Positions 29,471-42,025 are shown, counted from the stretch's first letter. The stretch: DNA of 64,000 bases from Eutreptiella sp. 'Long Island Sound 2002' (GCA_964036045.1 OZ038381.1:70556242-70620241), one strand, 5' to 3'. Program-made: numbers and translations. The notes: a model not told the origin generated them from the sequence alone.

Positions 29471-32400
29471 GGACAGGAAAGAACCAATACCCCATGGGTC
29501 GGAATAACTGGGGCGACCCAGCCGACCCACCGGGCCAGTGGCAGGAGCGGTACTCCAAGGCCACTGGTCCGAGCCCGGCCAGGCTGCATCGGGGACCATG
29601 GCAAACGTCACCCGGAGCCATGGAAGCAACCGGTGACAGGCGAGCCCGTACACAGTCCAGGGGGGGGTCACCTGCCACGCAGAGTGGCCCCGCAACTCAA
29701 GCCACAAGGGTGAGGCGGTCGTACCGTAGACAAGCGGGAGCAATAACCCTTGTTGTGAGAGATACTCCACACGGCTGGGCAGCCCCCAGAGCTGCCGCCC
29801 AAAGGAGGGGGCATGTGGCCCTACCCATGGACACATGTGGGGACACCCTCCCACCTGGGACACATGGACCGGGTGGCCGCGACAATGCCTTCCCAAGCAC
29901 ATGCGGGAGCGGCTCAAGAGGCACCTGACATAGGGCAGTGGGAGGGACAGGACGTCTGCTTGGTAAGACCTTCTTCCTGCAATGTCAAGGGGGGCATCCC
30001 GAGCTCCCGAAGATACCTACCTACCTACCCTAGAACATATTGTGTTTGTACTCACAAAGTACGAACAAAATGAGCTATTACTTCTTTTCTGCGGCCACTA
30101 TATTTTGGACATATAGTGGCAAACTTTGAGCACATAAAAACAAAGTGCATAAGATATGGAAACCTAAATGGACACCAAAAATCGCAAATGGCTCAAATGA
30201 ACTTGAACCAAAATGATTGATTGACTAGCCACTTGTCTCCTCGATTTAAAATGAAGAATTACGAGAACATTCGAGACCTACACCACCAACTGACTCAAAA
30301 AAGTGGCATCATGAACGATACAAGAAAGCACTATTGATGCATGAAAGTGGGACCCACCACGACCATATCTCGACATTGCAAAGGGAAGGGAAGGCAAGCC
30401 AAATATATACCAATGTTGGCTTCACCCTGGAGTCAATGAATTTGAATTGACCATTCACCATAGGTTGTTCACCACAACCACAACTCAATTCAATCCTAAT
30501 GACCTCGACATATCTCTGACCTGACTTGCCACTCACATGAACAAACAACATATCATTGCAGACGAGAGTCGTGCCGTTCCAACACATCTCTGGTCAAGAG
30601 AATTGAATGCATCATCGCAATTCACGGTTAGCTTGAAGTGACAACATGAAATGCATAAGGTATGCATGCCATTCCTAAGTTAACAATGGGGGGTGAAAGA
30701 AAATGGCACCGTAAGGTGCCGGCAACAATGCCTGCGGTATCCCTATACTTTAAATGCAAGGGCATCATGAAGTTAGGGATTTTCTGAAAATACTGGCACC
30801 TGAGCCTGAAACTTTCATTCCCTATATTAAACTAAGTATTGACTATTGCAACCATGCAGTCAGGATTAATTTAACTCAACAGGCTCGACTTCCTGTAAAG
30901 GCCAGTAATGGTCTCGCGATTCGGGTCGCCAGATCCCAACTGGCAGTTTGCCCACAAATTGGCGCGACGCCGGTTCACCACCAGGAGGCTGCCAATATCT
31001 AACTTCTGTACCTATATGAAGTTGAAGCAAATTCGCATTGGTATCAACAGGGCAATGATTTCCCTATCAACTGATACAAGAGAGGCGGAAAAACACGCCG
31101 AGTTCCCTGATATCCCTACTGCAGGTTCAAATCAAAAGTGCCATGAGAGGGAATGTTAAGGGTGGATGAAGGCTAATGATCTCCCCTATCAATTCCCATA
31201 GTGTGGGCCTTTAATAGCCTACAGAAAGGGATGACGGGAGTCAGCACAAAGAATAGTATGTGTCCCCATAGCCGGGGATTAGGCCCCACAGGGGGGGCCG
31301 GGGAGCGCAGGGCATGACAGAAACCAAACACTCCCCTCCCTAGCTTGATTTACAAAAGGTGGGAAAGCTTTGAGGCGTGCGATCACCCTCAATACCTCAA
31401 GGGAAAACTTGACCGACCCAAGGGAGGATCAAAGAACATGAAGGAAAAAAGAAAAAGAGGCTTGGTCAATCCCCAAACACTCCCCCCCCAAGACGCAAGT
31501 AGGGACTTGCGTCTGAAAACTCCATTGCGGGAGTGACCAGCAGAAAGAGACACAAAAGGGAGGGAAGGGTTGGTGTTGAAATTCCCAGACAAGCTGTGAA
31601 TTCCCTAAACACTCTCCCCACCAGCCCCAAGTTTCCCTGCCTTGTGATGCTTGGGCGGAAATCTCAATGCTTGAGGGAATTCTCAACTCCCTCGGGCATA
31701 ACGCACTGGTCAACTTCAGGAGTATGTATATACCCCAATCACGGCCCTTGTCGACGACAAGGGAACACCTACTGTACGATCAGCTCTAATTCAACTAAAA
31801 CTAGTGACAACAGTAGACAGTACAGAAATTGAACACATAACACGTGGGGGTAGACCCCTAAACTGGCCGGTAACCTGTGAAAAAAACTCGCTGGCTGAGA
31901 TTCATGCAAGAGGGTGCCGTAGCTTGATTATCACCACCCCGTACGGGGACCCTCTGGAGCTCGAGGTTCCCGGGGTGTGATCACACAAGTTTCGCACATC
32001 TGTGGCATCACATACCTTCCCCTAGCCTCGGCAGATGCCATACCTGCAACCATCGGCCAGCGCCGTTTCCCAGGTCCCTGTTGACCTGTATTTGAGGGTC
32101 AGGAACAACCTTCACGCCCACATACAACTTGGGTTCGATCTGTATCAGTCTCTCGAACCCATACGAGTTCTAAATTCGAGTTCCTTTAACCGCACCCACG
32201 CACCTCAGACTCACCACACAGCGAGTTATCAAACCCGCTGTAACAGCACCCTGTATCCATCTGTGTCACCTAGTGCAACCTGAATTAGTTTGAAACAAAA
32301 CATACGGCCTGGTCAGGACGTGCCTGTCACTCCGGAGGGTAAGTCGGACCCGTGAAGGCCCTAACAACACCTGAAACACCTAAACTGGCCTCACATCGGA

Positions 32401-35177
32401 GTAAACCTGAACTAGGTGAAGGAAATAACAAAGAAGCAACTTCATATCCCCCACAGAGTCTGTTGTACCTACAGTCGCCTTTGAGTGTGGATAAATCTCT
32501 GTGAACAATCCCATATAGCGGGGGTGTCGCTACTGCAGGTTCCACCAAACAATAGATACATATGGTGTCCGTAGGAACGCTCAATTTTCTGATGAAAACC
32601 ACAACAGCAACAGTGTGAAGGTATGGGGTTGGAAACAGGGTTCAGATCCATAGATGCAGACGAAGAAAGGACAGAAAAGGTTCACAAGGAGTGCAACAAA
32701 CAAATAAACTTTCACAATCCAGTCAACAGTACTATACTATACTTCTGAGGGTAGTACCATACACAAACCGTGCCTATAGTGGCATGTACTGTCATGTTAA
32801 CGTTACCGTTATCATCACGCACTTGGATGGAAATGTTAGGGACTCAGCCATCAGTGTTATCCTGGGCGTCCAACAGGATACACTACAAACACAGAGGTTC
32901 CAAGGCCCAGCACCCACACAGGGGCTCACCATACATTCACTCTGGTGATGGGGCGTCTGCATTTCCAGATGTCAACCCCAATATAATATAATACGCACCT
33001 GAGGAGTAAGTGCTGAATGGCCCACTTCTCAGGGCATTGATGGGCATAGCCCTTAAATAGAGTATACTGCGGTCAGAGTACAGATCTAACAAACAATGCA
33101 GTTAGAAACTGTACGCCTATCTGTCCTGAAATTGAGTACTGCGCCGCAAACAATTCAGTCACTGCCGTTGACGCGGGCTAATTAAAAGGTAACCTGTTCA
33201 GGGACTTGCAAGAATACCTTGCCCTGGCTACGCTATCCATATCAGGCATTCCCTCAAAAGTTCTGACGGGCTGCAGACTTGCAAAAAAAGCAACTCACTG
33301 ACGGTCCCACTGTGACCTACTCTTCTCGGTTCGGGCTTCATCTCCCTTGCTGTCAAGGCCTTTGTCTGGGAAGAGGTGCTTCCATTATACTCAGGCATCA
33401 AACACCTGACCCTCCAGGGGTGAAAGCTGTGTCACCTCAAGTCCGTCGGTCCTCGCATTGGCTCCGCTTCTGGATAGGTAGGTACACGGCGGTCACTGGT
33501 CACAGCCAGTCAGAATTCAGACCGCTCCAGCGGTTGCAAACGACACAGAATGCAGTTTCTGCCCAGAAATTGTCAGAACTCAGCGCAGCGTACTTACCGT
33601 AACATAGGGCACGATTATAATACTACAGATTATACAAATAACTACAAAGACGTCTTACTTTGTGGACCTGAAGGGCCCGTTTGCATACAAACCAAGCTCT
33701 GGCCTCTCATCTCGGACTGATTTCCAAGCCTATCTGCTAATGTCTGGAATACGTACCCTTCTGTTGTGTGAGGAAAGGCTTATGAAAATCAGTAAGAGGT
33801 ACCAGGTCAGCCTATTATAAGCGGGCATATATGTGTACGGTGGTCAGGCATCGGACTGGTAACGCCGGTTACTGCCCAAACAAGAGCTTCTGATGTTCCC
33901 GACGTTCAACAGGGGGGGGTTGGTACAACCTGCAACGAGTGTCCTATTTATTGGTATGTCATATTGTATCCTATGTATGTGAAACCTTCAAGCTATACCC
34001 TGAAGGTTCCTGGTAAATCACAGAAAATGTAAAATAGTTCAAGAACATCACTGAGCGAGCTTCAGGGGTACTACATTCACCCTGTCTGGTGTACTACATT
34101 CCGCCGGGCTCACTCAGAGCTCACCCAAAGATCAAATGGGGAGTTTTTCTGTGTACAATTGGACCATTGAACGGTGATCTGGTCCAAAGCCACAACAGGG
34201 ACTGATACAATTATGGTAATGTGCACTCAAACAAACAAAACACCCAAAAAATTACTCATTAATCTGAATGACTATTCAATGGAAGCAAAACCAAACAAAA
34301 GACACTGAACTCAGTGCTTAAAAGTTGGGGTGAAACAGCACAGTTCAGCTTCCTTTCCCTCACTGGATGACCCCCTGAACTTCAGGTGATTAGGCACACT
34401 CAGTCTCCACCGGCCTTGGCCTGGCGAGAGCTTTAGGCAGTGGTTGGTCCACACCTTGTGGCTGCCAATGCGCAATTGGCACCGGTGCATAACACAGTCT
34501 CTACTAGGGTTGTGGAAACAACTTCAGTTTCCGCTCCGTACGTCTACATTGTCGCCGGCAGTGCATGCACCATGGAAACGACGGTAACCAGATTGAAACT
34601 GGCACCTCAACAAAGTGGGCATGGGCAGTGACGTGCCCTGCTGTCTACTGGGCATGGACCAAGACAGGTCCTGCCACGGTTGCGTTGACACAAGCAATGT
34701 CAGACCTACAGATGGACGAACGAAAGGGGCTGCCTGATTCAGGCTATGGCCCTTTTCCGATATACCCTCCTATAACTATCAACAACACTATGGGCTGGTA
34801 CGGGCTGTCAAACGACAACTCTTACCGTCCCTCCACACACACACATACTCATGCGAGCATGGCTGGGTCCCCTGTTCCCCAGGATCTGCTGATCCCCTGT
34901 TCCCAGGATCCCCTGTTTCTCACCTTACAGCGATGCCCAGGACAGCACTACCACGGGGGAGACATAGGCTGTCTTTTGAGGACTATGGCCTTGTCTCTAT
35001 GTCTTGGCATCGGATCGCCAAATGATCACAGTCAGCAATGACCAATTTATTGCAATTGTATGTTATTATCTGGTGGTCATTCCCATCTCAGAGGTTGCAC
35101 TGTATTTTACCCTCTCCTAAAGAGTAGGGCACATACCATTACTTCAGAAACGCCTTTCATACCGGTTACACGCACGT

Positions 35178-35272
35178 CCACTGTCAAGGCAGGGTCAGGG
35201 CTCGCGATGCATCAGCCTGGAACACACACAAACCCACTGTGAAGGCAGGGTCAGAGCTCGCGATGCATCTGC
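35178..35272 (+). repeat. About 55-bp imperfect tandem duplication
   Basis: CCACTGTSAAGGCAGGGTCAG then GCTCGCGATGCATC occurs twice, at about 35,178 and 35,236. Confidence 0.8.
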
Positions 35273-35590
35273 CTTGAGCCCCTTAGGGTAAAATGGGAGT
35301 AGCCAGAGCGCGAGGCCATGTCCTTGCACGGACTAGAAGTATCACACTCTCAGACAGAGCATGGTGGTCCTGTCCCCTTGGACTCAGGCCGAACACTTAC
35401 GTCACGGTACTACTCCACCGATACACATGGCCCGGCAGTGAACTCACCGCAACCTCAAACCCCTTTTACTCCCACTCACCAACACATAAGCGCCCCAAGC
35501 GTGGGGTGTATTTCTGTGGCCGGAGGAGATACTCTAGCCGGCCCTTGTTTCCATCATATGATGGTGCCCAGGAGTTACCCTGGCTGCTGT

Positions 35591-35760
35591 ACAGATATGA
35601 AGCACCTGTCTGCTGCACTCAGGCATAGGGGCAACACGCAATGGTGCACCCCTGATGCCCTTGAATCTGCACGATACAGATATGAAGCACCTGTCTGCTG
35701 CACTCAGGCAGAGGGGCAACACGTCAAGGTGTACCCTCGATGCCCTTGAATCTGTACGGT
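35591..35760 (+). repeat. 85-bp tandem duplication
   Basis: ACAGATATGAAGCACCTGTC starts at 35,591 and again at 35,676. Both units run to CCCTTGAATCTG and differ by a few bases. Confidence 0.9.
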
Positions 35761-36600
35761 ATAGTTTGGGTAGGATCCACCTAAAAGTGGTCAATGTCAA
35801 TATGCCTTTGCCCTGGGAGTCACTGTACCAAAAATACGAGCTGTACCTCAACTCATGTTGGGCGTCACACTGAGAGTATACTCACAACGTTCAACCACAG
35901 GTTTGTCGCTGCACAGAGAGTACTACAGGTTCTCTGGGCTGTGAATGCCACAACAAGACGTGCACCACGTCTTCACCGTCAGTTTCCTCCACAGATAGTG
36001 GCTTAGGGGGGGGTACACGTCATGTCTCTGTCCTGCCAAGAAAATCCAGCAACACCTATGTCGCTATATGTGCAATTTGCAATGGCGATGCGACCTACCC
36101 CAGCATAGGGGGTCTCGACCAAGGCCATAGGGGTTCCAGCCCCCTGGACCCCCTCTCACATCATAACTGATGCAGAGCGCACTCCCCATGGGTAATACAT
36201 GGCTTTGATACTCTCCGGAGGTCGCCCTGGAGGGGCCAGGTGCCAGCGCAAGCACTTCAGCACCCATGGACTAAGTAACACCCATCAGGGGGGGATGCAG
36301 TCGTACCCAACTGGACCGAAGTACCTGAAAAGATAAGCATTTCAGGAATTCAGGTTAACCAAATACCTGACTGAACACAAGGACAATGCGGTCCCTCGCC
36401 AATCCTGGCTGAGGGGCCTGGATGCGGTTCCCCGCCACTCCTGGCTGGGGTCTGCTGCTGGTGGTGGTGGGTGGTCCCTCGGCAATCCTGGCTGGGGGCC
36501 GACCCCGGCCTCAAACACACAGGCTGAAACCGGCCTGCAGAGACGTGACCTGAGATTTTGGGACTCGGGGGTGTGATCAGCGCCCCATTTTGGACCGGTG

Positions 36601-37950
36601 AGGTAGGTAGGTAGGTAGGTATCTTCGGGAGCTCGGGATGCCCCCCTTGACATTGCAGGAAGAAGGTTTTACCAAGTGACGTCCTGTCCCTCCCACTGCC
36701 CTATGTCAGGTGCCTCTTGAGCCGCTCCTGCATGTGCTTGGGAAGGCATTGTCGCGGCCACCCGGTCCATGTGTCCCAGGTGGGAGGGTGTCCCCACATG
36801 TGTCCATGGGTAGGGCCACATGCCCCCTCCTTTGGGCGGCAGCTCTGGGGGGCTGCCCAGCCGTGTGGAGTATCTCTCACCACAAGGGGTATTGCTCCCG
36901 CTTGTCTACGGTACGACCGCCTCAATCTTGTGGCTTGAGTTGCGGGGCCACTCTGCTTGGCAGGTGACCCCCTCCTGGACTGTGTACCGGCTCGCCTGTC
37001 ACCGGTTGCTTCCATGGTTCCGGGTGACGTTTGCCATGGTCCCCGATGTAGCCTGGCCGGGCTCGGACCAGTGGCCTTGGAGTACCGCTCCTGTCACTGG
37101 CCCGGTGGGTCGGCTGGGTCGCCCCAATGCGTCCGACCCATGGGGTATTGGTTCTTTCCTGTCCCTCGGCCGCCCTATGTGTGTGCAGTGTCCTGGGCCC
37201 CTGGGCTCCTGTTCACCGGTGTGCCCGCACGGTTTGCTGTGGTGCGTCTGCGGTGTCCTGGGCCGGCTGGCTCCTGTTCACCGGTGTGCTCGCTCGGTGT
37301 GTTGTGTTGCATGTGCGGTGTCCTGGGCCACTGGGCTCCTGTTCACCCATGTGCGTGCTGTGTGCGGTGCGCGTGTGCCATGGGTGGTTGTGTCCCTCTT
37401 CCTCCCCCCCTAATTTTCGTTTTTTTTTTTTGGAGGAAAAAAAACCAAAACAAAAAAGAGAAAAACAGGGGCGCGCGTACACTGCAGGCACAGGCATGGG
37501 CAGCTGGTGCGGCGGTGCAATATCGTTGTGTCCTCTGGCGTGTGTCCTCGGTGCTGTGGCGGCAGTCGCGCCCCAGGGGTGCGGCTCGCGCGTCCTGATG
37601 TACACGGGCTTTGGTCAGGGTGGGTTTGGTGAGGTGTCTCTTTGCTTCTGGAGCTGGCTGGTTAGGCGGCTGTGTGGGCTGTTGGTGTGGGCTGTGGTTA
37701 CGTTGTTCCCTCGGCGGGCTTGGTTAGGAGTCAAGGGTTAGCGGTTTCGGGGTGTGGCTCGGGTTTGGGTTGTGCTTTGGTTCTGGCTCGGTTAGGCAGT
37801 TGCGACGTTAGCGGGCCTTGGTTCGGTGCCTTTGGGCGTAGTGGTGCTCGTTGTCGTGTGCGTTGGCTTCCTTCGGCGTCCGGTTCGTTTGGTGACTTCT
37901 GGGCGGGGCCTGGTGTGGCGCCTCGTGGTGGTGGTTTGCTGGGTAACGGG
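36601..37950 (-). other. LINE C 3' UTR and conserved 3' end
   Basis: Reverse counterpart of LINE B 28,620-30,032: three 65-bp repeats, an A-rich tract (37,420-37,470), the conserved GGGAGGGTGTCCCC...CCTCCTTTGGGCGG block and ACCT tail. Hydrophobic long frames on the + strand here are not genes. Confidence 0.75.
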
Positions 37951-37951
37951 G

Positions 37952-39319
37952 TTAGATGGCGGCGCCGCTGGTCGGGGGGTCAGGCGCGTCGTGTTGTGTG
38001 GCGTGCAGGGCTCCTGGGATGCTGTGGGTGTCGCCAGTGTCGGTGCGCCGACGCTTGTGGGGTGGTGAGGGGGTGTGTTTGTGCGGGGCTGGGCGTTGGG
38101 TGATGTCCCACACGCGGATGCCCTCTCGCTGTGTCTCCTGGAGGGTCTCCCGCAGGCGCCTGAGGACATACGGGTGATCCTGGGGCGCGGGGAGGTTGCG
38201 GGGATGGACTCCCAGGGGTGGAGCGCATCGGCCAGCATGGGTTCCCATGCGGCCTGCGGCATCCACCCCCCCCCGGCCGGAGGCGGCAGTTCTCCACCGA
38301 CCCCTTGCGGGGCCGATGGACCAGGCCCTCGAGGGAGGGCTCTCCCCGCGCCCACTTTCGCAGCTCCCAGAGCTGCGTGTGGGTCCAGCGCTGCCACCAC
38401 TGTTCCTGGGCGGGCCTGCGGTCTTGGGCGGAGGAGTAGGCGTGGGTGGGTGTGACGGGGTCGTGGGGACCGGTGGCGGTGGCGGGCCTGGGGGATTCTT
38501 CGTAGTCCTGTTCCGTCGGGGTGCGCAGGGAGAGGGGGCGCGCGCGAATGTGGACCCGCGGGTGTGCGCGTACGGTCTCCGCCTCAGGGTTGGGCGGGGA
38601 CTCGCGGCGGCGGCGGTAGTGGGGCATGCGTTGTATGTGGGCTGTCATCGAGGGTTGGTAGGGGGGCGGGGAAGCTGCTGGCGGACCCTGGCGCTGTTCT
38701 GGCTTGTTCGGGAGCGGTCTGTGGGCCTGGGGTGCGGGCTTTGAGTGGTGGCGGGACGAGGTGCGTCGCGCTTCCGCCGCGGCGCGCTCCGCCATGAAGG
38801 TGGTGGCGGTGGCGTCGGTGACGGTGGGGGGGCGCCGCGCTGGGCGCTGCTGCCTTCAGGCCTGGGACGGCTGGGGCCGGATGTCATAGAGGACGTCCTC
38901 GGGGGGCCGGGCACGCGCTGCCGTCGTGGCGCCGGGTTTTGACTTGGGTTTGGGCTTGGCTGCGGGTTGCGGTCGTGGCGTGCTGACGGGTTTGGGTGGC
39001 TGTTTGGCGGCGGTCTCGGGTTTCGGCTGGGTCGTGGGTGTGGGCTTTGTCGGGGCGTGGGCCTTGGCGGCGGCGGGGCTGCTCGCGGTGGTGACGGGTT
39101 TGGGGGCCCGTTTGCGAGGTGTCCCCCGCGGCCCTGGGGGTGGAGTGCTGGATGAGGATGTGGTGGTGGTGGTGGATGAGGTGGTTGTGCTGGTGGAGGT
39201 TGTGGAGTCGGAGGCGGAGGAGAGGGCTGTGGGAGACGGCGGAGGGTCCTGGGCTTCAGGGGCGGGCGTATGATGCTGGGTCCTGTAAGTAGCGAGAACG
39301 AGGGTGCAGGTTCGGGCAC
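37952..39319 (-). pseudogene. LINE C ORF3 C-terminal part: Pro/Lys-rich stretch and conserved module, frameshifted
   Basis: Low-complexity P/S/K/N sequence (39,319-38,800) changes frame into a region ending QWWQRWTHTQLWELRKWARG (about 38,400), the counterpart of LINE A WW..LQELRRWVKW. At a C9 run near 38,265 the frame shifts again into HPYVLRRLRETLQETQ and the KRRRTD end. Compared with LINE A it has few RS dipeptides. Confidence 0.5.
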
Positions 39320-39404
39320 CGGGCGTGTGCGCGCGTTTTCCCTGGTGATCCGTGCGTGCTGGTGCTGGCGTGGCGGCGTTGTCTCGGCTGCGCGGGCACG
39401 TGGG

Positions 39405-40499
39405 TTACCGGGGGGGTGGCCATATCTGCTCCAGGACGTGCGGGTGTGTTTGCTGGAGGTAGTCGAGGGTCTGGAAGAAGCATCGCTGGATGCCGGGCAT
39501 GTCCTCCTCTGTGAGGTGGGGGTAGTTTTGGGTGGGGGTGTCTGGGCCCGGCCACAGCAGCGTGATGAGGCGGGCTGCCACCATGTACGGGCATAGTTGT
39601 AGGGTGGTGGGGCGTGGGGGGGTGGGTCCCCTGCGGTTTGGGGGGGCTTCCCTGTGCTGGGGGTGCAGCGTGACCACCCACACCCATCGGTCCGTGGGGA
39701 TCCCCCAGGTCCGTTGGGTCCACTTGGCGAGGCAATACATCACCCTACCAAGGCCCTGGTAGCTGCTGCGGATTGAGAGCAGCGTGTCCAGGGATTTGGG
39801 TTCCCACGTGCCCCAGATGTGGGGGTCGTCTGGGTCGTCCCCCCTGGCGTACGTGCCGGGGCCTGGGTTGTGTGGGGGGGGGCTGTAGTCGGCTGGGAGG
39901 AGGGAGTCGATGCCGTGTACCACCAAGTGGTCTGTGGGTGCGTGGTAGTTGGTGGTGGAGAGGGTGTAGTGTAGATTGTACATGAGGGTCATGTACGTGG
40001 AGGGGGCTGGCTGCTGCTCGTCGGGGTCGGGGATGTCCCCCGGGACGTGGTGCCTGAAGTTGCTCAGGGAGGCCATCCGGGCTACCCATGTTTCCCGCTC
40101 CCAGTCTTTCGTGCTGTCGGGGGTGGCGCCGGGTCGGGGGTGGGCCATGTCGGGCTCGTGGTAGGAAGTGCGGCCCTTGGTGTCCACCCGCCCCGGCACG
40201 GGCTGTCCGACCAGGTGTCGCCCCCAGTCGATGGGGGGCACCCAGATCCGGCTCCCCGTGGGGGGCGGGCTCTTGCCGTCTGGGGTGGCACGTGGGGGGC
40301 GCTCGTGTCGGGCGGCGTGGAGGAAGGCGTCGAAGAGGAAGTCTCTGACGCCTTCCCCCAGGGTGGCCGCCTGGACCAGGGTGGCCGCCGGGATGGGGGA
40401 GCTGGTGCCGGAGGTGCGGAGGTACAGCACGACGTCCTGTTCCCCGAGTCTCCGGAGGTGCTGCCGTACCGCTGCGGGGTTGTGTAGGGCGTAGGGTTC
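39405..40499 (-). CDS. LINE C ORF3 folded domain, counterpart of the LINE A protease-like domain
   Basis: About 365 codons of ordinary composition: HNPAAVRQHLRRLGEQDVV, IWVPPIDWGRHL, a Tyr/His-rich middle, RVMYCLAKWTQRTW, W-V-W-V-V and LQLCPYMVAARLITLLW, ending in a helical tail at 39,405. It aligns in order with LINE A 8,400-9,200 (IWIPPIEWGQAL; SMLCLTHWIQRHW; WVWAI; SLTCGYHAIHRVL). The Cys is shared but the following Gly is Pro here, so a catalytic cysteine role is unproven. It is the best-preserved domain of this family. Confidence 0.65.
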   Translation of the reverse strand, partial: EPYALHNPAAVRQHLRRLGEQDVVLYLRTSGTSSPIPAATLVQAATLGEGVRDFLFDAFLHAARHERPPRATPDGKSPPPTGSRIWVPPIDWGRHLVGQPVPGRVDTKGRTSYHEPDMAHPRPGATPDSTKDWERETWVARMASLSNFRHHVPGDIPDPDEQQPAPSTYMTLMYNLHYTLSTTNYHAPTDHLVVHGIDSLLPADYSPPPHNPGPGTYARGDDPDDPHIWGTWEPKSLDTLLSIRSSYQGLGRVMYCLAKWTQRTWGIPTDRWVWVVTLHPQHREAPPNRRGPTPPRPTTLQLCPYMVAARLITLLWPGPDTPTQNYPHLTEEDMPGIQRCFFQTLDYLQQTHPHVLEQIWPPPR

Positions 40500-42025
40500 G
40501 GCCGGTGCGGCGGCTGGTGGTGCGGGGTGTGATGGGGGGGCTGGTGTGGGTTTGGGGGGGTGGTCGTCCTTGTCGCGCGTGGGGTCTGGTGATGGGGTCT
40601 CTTGTGGCGGTCGTGGGAGGGGGGATTCGCGGTGGCGTGTGTCGGCGGGGGTATCGATGTCAATTGGCTGGTGCTGGCTGCCGCGTGTTGTGTCCGTGGC
40701 CTGGTCTCGGGGGGGGGACCGGGGGGGGGTGGTGTGGAGGTGGCGCTGTTGGTGGTGGGGGGGGCGGGGGTGGGTGTTGTGCTGGCTGGGGGTCTGGGCG
40801 TCCCTGTGGGTCGTGTGGGTGTTGCGTGTGTGCGCCGTGCGGCCCTTGCGGTTCTTGGCTGGTTGTGGTGCGGGGGTGTGGGTGGAAGGCGGCGGCATGA
40901 GCGTCCGGGTGGGGCTGTGGTCCGTATGTAATGGGTGGCTGCTGGTGGATGGTGCTCGCTGGTATGGGGTGTGGGTGGGGGGGCTGCTGGTGGTGGTGGG
41001 GTGGGGGGGGCGGGGGTGGGTGTTGTGCTGGTTGGGGGTCCTGGCGTCCCTGTGGGTCGTGTGGGTGTTGCGTGTGTGCGCCGTGCGGCCCTTGCGGTTC
41101 TTGACTGGTTGTGGTGATGGGGTGCGGGTGAGAGGCGCCCGCATGAGCCTCCGGGTGGGGCTGTGGTCCGTATGTAATGGGTGGCTGCTGGTGGATGGTG
41201 CTCACTGGTATGGGGTGTGGTTGGGGGGGCCGTTGGTGGTTGTGGGGCGCTCCTACGAGGCCCTGGTGTTGCTGGTGTGCGTGCGCGGCTCCTCGCGGGT
41301 CCATGGGGGTGTACCGTGGCTCGTATGTCGTGGGCCCGTGTAGCGGGGGCGGCGGGTGGTGCTGGTTGTGTGTGGTACCCCGGCGTTGGTGGGTGTGGTG
41401 GCAGGGGCTGGTGGTGGTGGAATACGTGATTGTGTGGTGCGGTGATGTGCGCTATGTGGGGTGGGTGGTTCGCGGGGCCTGGTTGTGCTGGGGCGTTGTG
41501 GGGGTGTAACTGGTGAGGGTCGCTGTAGCATGGGGGCATTAGGGGGTAGGGGTTGGGAGGGACGGGGGCGTGGTGGTGGTGTTGGTGGTGCCATGTCCCC
41601 TGGCTCTGCGCGTATGGTGGTCCTGGCATGGTGTGGACGTGTGTGGGCGGTGGTGGCTGACTGGGCTGCAGGGTTTGGGTGCTGTGGTACGGTGGTGGTG
41701 GTGGGCGCTGGCGGTGGCGGTGTTGTTGGTGTGCCCCGGGGGTCTGGGCGTGGGGTGGTGCGGTGTGGCTCGACCCGGGCCTTGGTCGGGGCGTCGCGCC
41801 CTGCTGGCGGGCGCGTTGGCGGGCCCCCTGACCTGTCTTGGTCTTCTTGGCCTGGTGGGTGTCGGGGACGGGTGAGCCCCCCTGTCCCCGTGGGGGCGAC
41901 GGGGAGCGGGCGTGCCAGCGGTGTGCCTCTTGGAGGGTCGTCCTGAGGCCTCTGACGTAGGTTTCTTGGTCCGTGAGGCCCATCCGCGTGGCGGTGGCCT
42001 CGTCAGGGGCGGCCAGGTGGGCGTC
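40500..42025 (-). pseudogene. LINE C ORF3 leader: module copy plus Pro/His-rich region
   Basis: Begins with DQETYVRGLRTTLQEAH, which resembles the C-terminal module (HPYVLRRLRETLQETQ), then a basic stretch, then a long Pro/His/Thr-rich region containing the 248-bp tandem duplication. The duplication is not a multiple of three, so the frame must change inside it before the next folded domain. Confidence 0.45.
40757..41252 (-). repeat. 248-bp tandem duplication in LINE C
   Basis: GGGGGGCGGGGGTGGGTGTT with GTGCGCCGTGCGGCCCTTGC and GTCCGTATGTAATGGGTGGC recur about 248 bp apart (first set about 40,757-40,973, second about 41,005-41,220, + strand reading), over 90% identical. Confidence 0.85.

Larger units (their letters stand above)
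28326..30032 (+). mobile_element. LINE B: 5'-truncated LINE with 10-bp target-site duplication
   Basis: Flanked by GAACATATTG at 28,316-28,325 and 30,033-30,042. It begins within ORF3, runs through a C/A-rich 3' UTR and the conserved 3' domain, and ends in TACCTACCTACCTACCC. It is about 90% or more similar to the 3' part of LINE C in the opposite orientation. Confidence 0.9.
27440..31230 (+). repeat. 2-kb dispersed repeat, copy 1 (split by LINE B)
   Basis: 27,440-28,315 plus 30,043-31,230 align in order with about 44,985-46,990 (shared phrases such as GGCAAAC.TGGTTCCAATGGA, GACTATT.CAACCATGC.GTC and GAGGCGGAAAAACACGCCG). The stretch absent from copy 2 is LINE B. No ORF is conserved. Family unknown. 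Confidence 0.75.
30043..36588. other. Non-coding DNA between LINE B and LINE C
   Basis: To about 31,230 this is dispersed-repeat copy 1. From 31,230 to 36,588 no gene, tRNA or clear element was found: short frames only, several C- or G-runs, and a short CA microsatellite at about 34,835-34,848. Two local tandem duplications are listed separately. Confidence 0.55.

Noticed and set aside
29494-29928. Possible + strand gene of about 145 codons near the LINE B 3' end
   Set aside because: Its counterpart in LINE C and the conserved 3' block indicate untranslated RNA structure, and no protein conservation pattern is visible.
31110-31150. GGTTCAAATC as a tRNA B-box
   Set aside because: No matching A-box or cloverleaf could be drawn around it.
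34835-34850. CACACA run as an informative microsatellite
   Set aside because: Only about seven units, with nothing linked to it.
36820-37741. Hydrophobic + strand frames with repeated Cys/Trp segments, over the LINE C 3' UTR
   Set aside because: Antisense to the LINE 3' UTR. The repetition comes from the 65-bp tandem repeats.
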